This document shows, piece by piece, positions 55,528 through 64,000 of a DNA stretch of 64,000 nucleotides (the first letter of the stretch is position 1; every line of letters begins with the position of its first letter). Made by a program: the position numbers and the translations under genes. The notes below the pieces were generated by a model. The model worked only from the letters and a program-made list of their open reading frames with translations, was not told the origin of the DNA and did no database searches. Location: contig OX359247.1 of assembly GCA_947179485.1 (NCBI GenBank), forward strand, positions 56,765,131 through 56,829,130. Reading direction: 5' to 3'. The stretch comes from Allacma fusca (taxonomy: Eukaryota; Arthropoda; Collembola; Symphypleona; Sminthuridae).

Positions 55528-58260
55528 GTAAGTTCATCTTCCTGTCCCAGATCACGACATTTATTTCATTGTCACTTTACTGTATTTATTTTACCGTGAC
55601 ACGAACCTTAACTTTTACAGCAATTCCTTGCATGCTTCAAAACTTACAGTCCTTGTTTTGTCAGTTAATTCTCTCTCTCTCTCCTCTCTTTTTCTCTCAC
55701 CCCTAACTTGTCATTATTTTTCCTTCAAAAGATTATATGAGCCTTCCAGCCTTTTGTAAATTGCAAATATTTGCCGCAATTAATGGATTCAGGTTCACTG
55801 AAAGTTTGTTGACTTGTGGTCTTTCTCTCAATTTGGGGTTTGTTTAAAAAGTGCAGGTTTACTTGACAAGTGTTACTTCCACGTTTTTTTTTACTTCTTC
55901 GTTTTTTGAGACAACTTTTATTTATTGTTGTATTTACTTTGAAGATGACGGAGGAGAATAGGGATGGTTGAGGTGCATTTTCAATGTACCTATAGTTTAT
56001 GACTAGTTCTGGTCTTACTCTGTATTGTGTGTGTATTGTGTGTCATTGCAGACGAACCGGCTCCTCCGTTGCTGCAGGAACAGTAATTTAAATTCTGGGA
56101 GTGAGCTGACTGCAATTTTGTGGCCTTAAGAGCTGAATCTGAATCCAGTCTAATTAAATCCAAAGGAACAAAAAGGATCAACGGTTTGAAGGTATGTGGG
56201 AGTATAAACTTGTCATTGTGAGTAATTTTTAATGGAAGGGGTAATAATATTGATGAGATTTGAGCGGAAGTAGATGTAAGTTTGAGAGTTTGTTTGAATG
56301 GGTTGTTTAGTAATTTTTAATTAATGATAATTTATTGTTATTACTAAAAGTAGGGATGGTACTGGGCATGTATATTGAAATATCCTTGTGGTTGTAAGGA
56401 TCATGAGTCGATACTAATAAACAAAATATTGTTGTTAGTACACGTAGAAGCATTTAAGGATTCTATTTTGTGCTGTAATGTAAATAGTTCTGAAGAACCA
56501 TCCACAGGAGCAGGGAATTAATTGTTCGGGGAATGTGTGATGGTACGCATGTTACGGGGGTGATGTTCTGCTGTATTTACTCCTACTACTATATGAATAC
56601 TTGCTGTACTTGGAAGTAGTTGTTATGAGATACGTAGCTCGACGTGATTTTTATTTTATTTTCACTTTGTGAATTGCTAAAGCTGGGTAAAGTGCCGTCA
56701 CACTTCACTCCTTAACGAGCTTTATGGTAGATTATAGAGTAAATCTATGAATTAATTCTGACAAGCTGTGGGATTATTAGTATTACTTTGGTACTGCTTG
56801 GTTGTATGCTGTTCGTGAGACTCTAGGGATGAAGATAAGCATCTGTGAGTATATATGGCATGGCACAGAGATAATATTGAAATTGTTATTTTAGAAGTAC
56901 TTGAAACGTGAGCTAATACCCAGCAATAGGTTAGAGTTGAATGTATTTGGAAATACTGGGAGAATTGGGGAGGGTTTAGTTTGTGGCTGTATACATTCAT
57001 ATATCTATATAACTGATGATATTTTCCAATTTATATTTTGCGTTTTTCTGTATGATTGCACAACTATTATTTAAAAGTGGAGGTGCGTGCAGGATTTAGA
57101 AGACGTGCCGGTATGGCGTGACATAGGAAAACATGCTCATTGACCTTGGGAACGGTCCAAGTCTGGTTAGATCGTTATGCATGCATATGTTGATGTAGTT
57201 AAAAGAAGATGAGGAGAGCAATATATGTATCCTTAGCTTTCTTATCTTGGCTTTGTATAAGTATTAAACTGTTTGGCCAGGATTTCCCATTGCCCCGACT
57301 ACATGCATTCCGTAGCTATGTGTAGGGAGGGAAATACTAGGCTTTGCAACTATAGTAGACGTATTTCTTAAGATTGTCACGCCGTTTTTGCAGGTTGCTT
57401 CAACTGCCTCAGCCCCAGGGCTACCGTCTCTATCTGTTAATTACATACTGTGGGAAAAATGAATACGGACTTGTGATTTGCATTTGTACATATTCCTTGT
57501 ATGTGTGAAAATCACTAAATTTCGTGTACCTAGATAGATATCTATAAAAATATCATTACGTATTATTTAGTAATAAGTAATGCACCTCGTTGATAGGAGA
57601 GATTTTAATGGAATTATTTTCTCATATAGTGAAATCTCATTTTCGAATTTTCACACAAAACCAAATAAAGTCTGACGTTTGACGACTAAACTGCAAGTAG
57701 TATTGTATTATGATTTACATTATAATTGTGAATTGAATTGTTAGTAGTTACGGAAAATGCAATGATTCTAATAACGAAGAGAGAACTATTTTCCATTTTG
57801 ACATAAAAAAACACTATTGCACATTATTTAATAAAATACGAAATAGTCATCCCCACAACTATTTTGAAGGAATTACGTGTATTAAAATATCTTGGTTTTG
57901 TACTTACCTTTTCAATAGATTAGAACATGGCAGAATAATTGACCACGGAGCGCAGGGAGTTATTAATGATTATTGCTATTTTGCTTATAAATAATAAAAA
58001 TGACTTTCAAGAAAGTACAATGATTTTACTTTTCTAAACGCGTATAATAATTTTAATATTCAGACAAATTCTCAAACAGCGAAGTAAATCGGAAATGATG
58101 TATGATGTATCATATTATAGTATGTAGGTTGATTCATAAATCTGTTTTTTAAATTACTTAATGATACTACTTAACTACCATAATGTTGGTTTGGCTCCTA
58201 TTTTAAAGCAGACAAGGTTCTTAAAAATAAATCTACGTTTTTTTTAAATGTAAAATTCAG
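55528..58260 (+). other. proposed 5' UTR intron of the desaturase
   Basis: A 2.7-kb stretch without coding signal, beginning GTAAGT and ending with a T-rich tract and TAAAATTCAG directly against the ATG. No repeats of the word-array type were noticed inside it. Confidence 0.4.
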
Positions 58261-59445
58261 ATGGCTGGAAGCAATAGTGTGCCAGAAGGCGTGAATCAAC
58301 ACAAACCAGAAGACTATGGCTACAAGAAAGTCCCAGGAACTCCCGCACCTATTCCATTGGAACGACCGCCGTTCTCCCTGAAAGAGATCCGAGACTCCAT
58401 CCCTCCACGCTGTTTTGAACGTTCCTTGCTCAAATCCTTCATGCATTTGGGATTCAATATTGTCATTTGCCTGGCTTTGTTCTACGCATCCACATTGATT
58501 AACTATTTTCCAATTTACATCCGCCTTTTCCTGTGGCCAGCCTACTGGTTCGTCCAAGGTGCTTACTTGACGGGTATCTGGGTCATAGCCCATGAATGTG
58601 GTCACCAAGCCTTTTCAGATCATCAAATTGTTAATGACACCGTGGGTCTCGTAATGCATTCACTCCTGCTCGTCCCGTACCACAGCTGGAAGAACACTCA
58701 CCGACGTCATCACCTGAACACCGGAAGTTGTGAAAATGATGAAGTGTTTGTCCCGCCAGGCCGAGCTCGTGTGGAAGAGTCGTTGATCACGGAGATGATG
58801 ATAGAGTCTCCCATGTACAATTTCAGTCGCATGATGATAATGCTTACGGCTGGATGGATGCCGGCGTATCTCTTATTCAACGCCACCGGGCCGGAAAAAT
58901 ACATTGGAAAGAATGTCAATCATTTCTCGCCCACAGCTGTCATGTTTCTTCCGAAACAATACAACGACATTGTGGTTAGTGATGTTGGATTCTTCACAGT
59001 TCTCGGTGGATTGATCTGGCTGGGCATGAACTACGGCTTTGCAAACGTGGTGTTCTATTATGTGATACCATACATGGTTTGCAACTACCACTTGGTGTTG
59101 ATCACTTTCCTGCAACACACTGATACCTACGTGCCTCATTTCCGGGGTGAGGAATGGAGCTGGTTGAGGGGTGCTCTTTGTACTGTTGACCGGTCATTCG
59201 GAAGCTGGCTTGATGGGGTCTTCCATCACATTTCCGATACCCATGTGTGCCATCACTTGTTTCCAACTATGCCTTTCTACCATGCAGAGGAGGCCACGGA
59301 GGCAATTAGCAAAGTCCTGGGCAAATACCGCATGAAGGATGACACTCCTATTTGGAAAGCTCTCTGGAGGTCTTACACTAATTGCAAGTTTGTGGAAGAC
59401 AATGATACCATTGTATTTTATAAGAAGAATTTGAAACAACTGTAA
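58261..59445 (+). CDS. methyl-end fatty-acid desaturase, delta-12 (FAD2-like)
   Basis: An intact 394-residue membrane desaturase in one uninterrupted coding exon. Three His boxes are present: HECGH (111-115), HRRHH (147-151) and HVCHH (328-332), spaced as in FAD2/FAD3-type enzymes, with pairs of hydrophobic segments between them. Other family landmarks are PHF..EEWSWLRGAL, TVDRSFG and HVCHHLFPTMPFYHAEEA. The C-terminus is basic with Lys near the end, compatible with ER residence. The expected reaction is insertion of a double bond on the methyl side of oleate to give linoleate, needing cytochrome b5 and di-iron. This is known in plants, fungi and some invertebrates, absent from vertebrates. 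The ATG directly follows a splice-acceptor sequence, so the intron is in the 5' UTR. Exact regiospecificity (delta-12, omega-3 or bifunctional) cannot be read from sequence. Confidence 0.93.
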   Translation: MAGSNSVPEGVNQHKPEDYGYKKVPGTPAPIPLERPPFSLKEIRDSIPPRCFERSLLKSFMHLGFNIVICLALFYASTLINYFPIYIRLFLWPAYWFVQGAYLTGIWVIAHECGHQAFSDHQIVNDTVGLVMHSLLLVPYHSWKNTHRRHHLNTGSCENDEVFVPPGRARVEESLITEMMIESPMYNFSRMMIMLTAGWMPAYLLFNATGPEKYIGKNVNHFSPTAVMFLPKQYNDIVVSDVGFFTVLGGLIWLGMNYGFANVVFYYVIPYMVCNYHLVLITFLQHTDTYVPHFRGEEWSWLRGALCTVDRSFGSWLDGVFHHISDTHVCHHLFPTMPFYHAEEATEAISKVLGKYRMKDDTPIWKALWRSYTNCKFVEDNDTIVFYKKNLKQL

Positions 59446-62400
59446 CGATTCAACTCCTCGCAACAAAACTGTAAACATAAAGTTACGTTTAATAGCATGT
59501 AATAATTAAGCGTGTAATAACATGTAAATATCTCATCAAACATAGTTTACAGCATAGCTGCAAACTGTGTTTTTATTTACTGAAACATTAAATTAGTGCA
59601 TGTAGCCAGGATAGCACATGCTAGGCGCTAGGTATGCATTATCAGTTAATTTTATATTAGTGTTAATAGCGCTGGCTTCACATTGTAAGGGATGTACTGC
59701 ATAGTCTTACCCCCTGCATTGTAATAGAATCACTTTGTATTAACTTATTTAAGTGTTTTGGTTGACACTGGTGTCCCCTAAGGTAAATATAGTTAGAGTA
59801 TCTACATAGGTAATTACTTTCATTCAATGGCTGGATCAATGCATGCACTTGTTACCCAAATTATAAGCTGGTTAAGGTAGTTTTGTGAATGGTGCGGTTT
59901 TTCAATATCACGTATTTGCTATTGCTATGTTATAATCATTCAGTCGGTAAAAACTGTCAAGTGTCGTACCTATTTGTCAGGATATGTGCTTACAAGTAGA
60001 TATAATTCGCAAACATTTCTAGAGATACAGTTGATTGATTTAATCTTCATCGCTTTTTGTACCCCGAAACTGCATAGCGATAGTGATGGCTTAAAGGGAT
60101 TATGACGCTCTTTAAATCAATAGCAATTTTGCAATTATTAATGTTGGATCCCGGACTAAAGTTTATCCTTGAAAAGCAGTAGCCTGATCATTGACTCTCA
60201 TCGATCATAAACTAATGACATGATGATCGTTGATCGTGCCTCTCACACACGTGTCTTGCCCTTATTCAACACGTCGTATTTGTATCAAGTACGATTTTAT
60301 CTTAAAAGTAGTAGACAGTTTATTAGTTTTAAATAGTTTCTACATACGTAATTATATCAGACGGACTTTGTACTCTTGTGGTAGTCGCGTTAGAAACTGT
60401 TCCTGTTACGCTATTGATGATAGAATAGATGTAGTGTCACTATAAATATAGAAATTTGAACTGGTTGGAATTTCTAATGTTCGCCTTGTATCTTTTAAAT
60501 AATGGTTTTAGTAGGAATGAATGATGACTGAACTGTAATCATTCTTGATATATTTACCATGTACTGTACGTTGGACGTCCTGTTCTAGATAATGTGAACC
60601 CTGACCTTCAACCAGCAGATGCTTTGCGGTTTTGGAATTTATGGAACTTCGATGAACGCTCCAAGACGTCAATGAATGAGTTGTAAAAATTCTAACCCAA
60701 CTTATTAGCATTGGTTATAGCAGTTGGTAAAAATTATTGTTGTAGTTGTAAAAAATACACGTACATAAGTACGTAGCTTGACATTATGCTTACTCAGCGA
60801 ATTAACTAACTTGGAAGCGGGTCACAAAATGAAAATCAAAGTGTAAAGTGTGAACAGAGTTTAATTGTAATTAACTAATTGCTTACTAAATTGAAAAACC
60901 GTTGCTTTTACTTGTAATTACCATAATTATTATAGTAAATATTGTCGACTATAATTATTTACACGTACGCAGTAGAAGATGTAATGTATCTAGAACATGG
61001 TATTATGTGCCATGTACCTCTGAAGCTCCATGTGATAAGTCAATGGGAAAAGACAAAATCCAAAATTAACAAGTGCTATATCTATGTATGTATATATTGC
61101 ATTATTGCAGAAAAGGTGCCTTGGAAAAATTAGTCCGCAAATTTTAAGCAAAATTTTCAATATGCGCTAGTAATTCATAATAATAATATATGGCACTTTT
61201 CGTACGGATGTTTCCAGTAGCGAAGCATTAGTTACATAGTTTAGTTCCATAATTTTCTAATAGCTATAAATTACATCATTAAAGTTTTTCCTCGCTTGTG
61301 AAAACGCAGATAGGGAATTTTTATACGGTTTTGGAAATAATTGACTGGCAGAATCTAATAGACAAAAGTATTGGCTTTTAATTATTTAAATTTGGGTTGC
61401 TCCTAATTTCCACTTACAATTAAAGTTCAGTCATCGAACCATAACGGAGTATAAAGCTACATTGTTTAGCTGCTTCATGCTCAAACGTGATCTAATCACA
61501 TTATCAATATTTAGTAATTATTATTACTAAATTGTTTTGTTTAATGCTATTATTTGTCATTATAGTTGTTTTTGTTATATTAAAAACATAGGCTGGCACC
61601 AGTGAGTATCTAATCTATTGATGTGATATGTATGAAACTCAGTTTTAATGTTAATAATTATTCGATTTTACCATCGTAAAAAATCTGATAGTAGTGCAGT
61701 TGTTTTTACATATGTATATGTGTATGTATCGGTTTACGAATTGAGCCGGATATATTTCAGAGTCATCGTTGACGATGTAAATCAAAATTTGTCTCTAAAA
61801 AACTTACGTATAGATATGAGAATTGCATGGGAACATGCACTTATGTAGTTTGTAGATGGACTTATGTGTAACGTGTTACACAGCTTAAAAAATAAATAAT
61901 CTCTTGTTTTAAAAGTTGCACATTATAGTGCACAAGCTCACATCATGATTTGTTTCCTAGTAATAAATGTTTTATTGGCAAGCAAGATTATTGTGCCGGA
62001 TCATCTCTTGTTCATGTGTACCACTTTGCAGGAATCATGAGAGATACGCGTGCATTTGTTTTCCGTCGGACAAGTAATCCTTTCATTGACATATTTTGCA
62101 CGTGAAAATTATGTGTACATCTTCATTACTGACAAGTGTGCGAATTTTTAAGAGTTTCAAAAACCAGGACAGGACATCAACTTTTCAATGAGTCCTGAGT
62201 GTTCATGCAAACTCACTCAGTCTGACAAAGTTTCACACGGATGTGCAGCTTACGCTCACCAAGCTAAGCTAATTATGAGAGTACTACTGGAAGAAGTAAA
62301 AATTACTCGAATAATAATTCGCTCTAGTGAATGAAATGTTAATATGATAGACGGGAATACGTGCATCCTAAAATGTTTCATATTGAGAGAATACTCTTGT

Positions 62401-64000
62401 AGGTGGGTTACTTATAGCAAGAGTGCACTGTTCAACGAGCAATTTAGACTTTAAAATAGCTAATTGTAAGCACTTTTTCCCTATATCTGTAGATATATGT
62501 ACTAACGTGGCTTCTTATTTGTTGTCACACACATTGTGCATGCCGTCATGCAGGTTGCACAACCATTATGTAATTATATAAATTATATTAGTTTGCGAGT
62601 ACAAATACATGTCAGTAACAAAAGCTTGTTTTATTCCGGAGTTTTTTCTGGGAAATGCTCAATAATCAGTATTTTTACGTGCAGCAATGCTGTTGGTGCA
62701 TTTATTACACTCAAACTTCTAACATCTGGTAAACTTCTAGGGCTCAACAAACTGAAAAGAGGTTTAAATCCCATCTTACGATCCATACAAATAAACGTAC
62801 GTCATATTTATTATCATAAATCACATTTCCTCACTTTTATTTAGATCCGAGCATTTTATACCTTACCATTGGAATCCCCCGACGAGGCCAAAATATTTCT
62901 AGGCTATTTCTCAACCTTCTACCTGACCTCTAAAAATAGCTTGCTCGCGTAATGTTTTCTTCTATTTGTAAATCACCTCTGTGCTATTTTTTAACTTGTC
63001 GATCTCTATTTACAGTAAACTGGTTGTATAGGAGCACCTCCAGCTTAAGTGACAAAATTTGACTGTTATGTCTTGTAAGGAGTGAGGGATTGCAGATATT
63101 GGGGTTAATTTAATTGTGTGAAGACATTTCTATCATTACAGGGACATAACATTTTTCTGGAGCATTTTACATCCAGGGATTACTACAGCAATCATAAATT
63201 ATATTACAAACAAGTAATCATTATATAACTGTATGCAACTGGAAATCGTCGTTGGAGATGAAAAATATACTAAATGTATTTTCAATGTTTAACAAATGAT
63301 ACATTCTGATGTAATTTTAATGTGCTCCTTAAGATTTTATAGAATCTTCATTCGAGAGATTCAAGAGATTGGAGGAATCTGAAAGCCCCAGTTGTAGCCT
63401 TATAGTTATTTACATGAGTGTACTCTGTCTTTGACAGCACCCTTAATAATAAATGTGATTCTATTCTCTATCTATCTTTGTGTTTTTGTCGTGATGTGCA
63501 ACCGTTTCTTTGTTTGCCCCTATAGAGACAAATCGCTTAAAAGAGTGTGTCGGTTATATAGCAGTGCATAGAATATGTATACTCTGTAAACTGTTATTTT
63601 TACATAAGACCCATGTTTCAGCGAAATCTAACATCGCAAGAATGTCTTACATTTAAAAAGTTACAAGATAATTTGAATACTGAATTATTATTCCAGTAAT
63701 GAGAATCTACTCAGGTATGTCATATCTCCGATATTTGATTAGAATGCAGTTACTTACGTGTATGCCATTGCTAAATTTAGCAGAATGACCTCCACCTTGG
63801 GCCTAGTTTACGTATGTACCTATTACACATGCATAAATACCTATTCTTTCTTATATTTTGGACAGACTGTACCCATGCAATTACATATTAAATGTTTTTA
63901 GAAGAATCATATTGTTTCACAATTACAACATAACTGGGCAAATGAGGTAAATACACGGTCCTGATTCATGATCTTGTTAGATTATTGGCTGAAGCTTTTG
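59446..64000. other. desaturase 3' flank, gene-poor
   Basis: No further coding region recognised. AATAAA-type signals occur near 61890 (AATAAATAA) and 61963, so the desaturase 3' UTR could be long, but I cannot place its end. No repeats of note. Confidence 0.4.

Overview
This is a eukaryotic, AT-rich, repeat-dense window, most likely from an arthropod. The evidence is a spliced S1A digestive-type serine protease, an intronless methyl-end (FAD2-like, delta-12 class) fatty-acid desaturase, a standard nuclear tRNA-Asp, a DIRS retrotransposon and a two-ORF non-LTR retrotransposon. A springtail-like hexapod would fit the desaturase, but the sequence alone does not settle the taxon.

Layout. 1-4.2 kb: intergenic, with a pre-miRNA-sized hairpin and one short transposon. 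4.25-5.5 kb: four-exon serine protease with TATA box and poly(A) signals. 5.5-10.26 kb: mostly featureless, with a decayed AACCCG-word fragment. 10.26 kb: tRNA-Asp(GTC). 10.4-24.1 kb: a run of short non-autonomous DNA transposons, some nested, with a broken unidentified coding fragment and a LINE tail. 24.4-32.0 kb: a three-level nest in which a LINE sits inside one DNA transposon that sits inside another. 32.9-39.7 kb: DIRS element on the minus strand, split by another DNA transposon. 40.7-44.0 kb: a long foldback and two satellite arrays. 44.8-46.2 and 51.5-52.7 kb: two more DNA transposons, with featureless sequence between. 54.8-59.4 kb: desaturase gene with a probable upstream 5' UTR exon. 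The rest is 3' flank without recognisable genes.

The main result is a set of thirteen short elements, each bounded by a perfect 8-bp target-site duplication and by terminal inverted repeats that fit the hAT consensus YARNG. None encodes a transposase. Inside the terminal 10-13 bp each element is filled, in both orientations, with its own short repeated word (for example GAGTAAGTAA, GATTCAATT, AGTTCAGTT, GGCATTTTGGGCAT, GACTAGAATA, GGGAACGGG, CCCGTACCCGTA). Two elements with the same termini carry different words, and two elements with different termini carry the same word. Three separate tandem arrays in two related elements share a 41-bp period but not a sequence. This looks like concerted evolution of subterminal words in non-autonomous hAT transposons. 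I do not know of a description of it as a system.

Other notable items: the LINE is flanked by an 803/808-bp direct duplication that behaves like an extraordinarily long target-site duplication; the LINE ORFs overlap as TAATG; the DIRS gag has an RS-rich domain; and the protease has Asn, not Arg/Lys, before its IVGG mature end.
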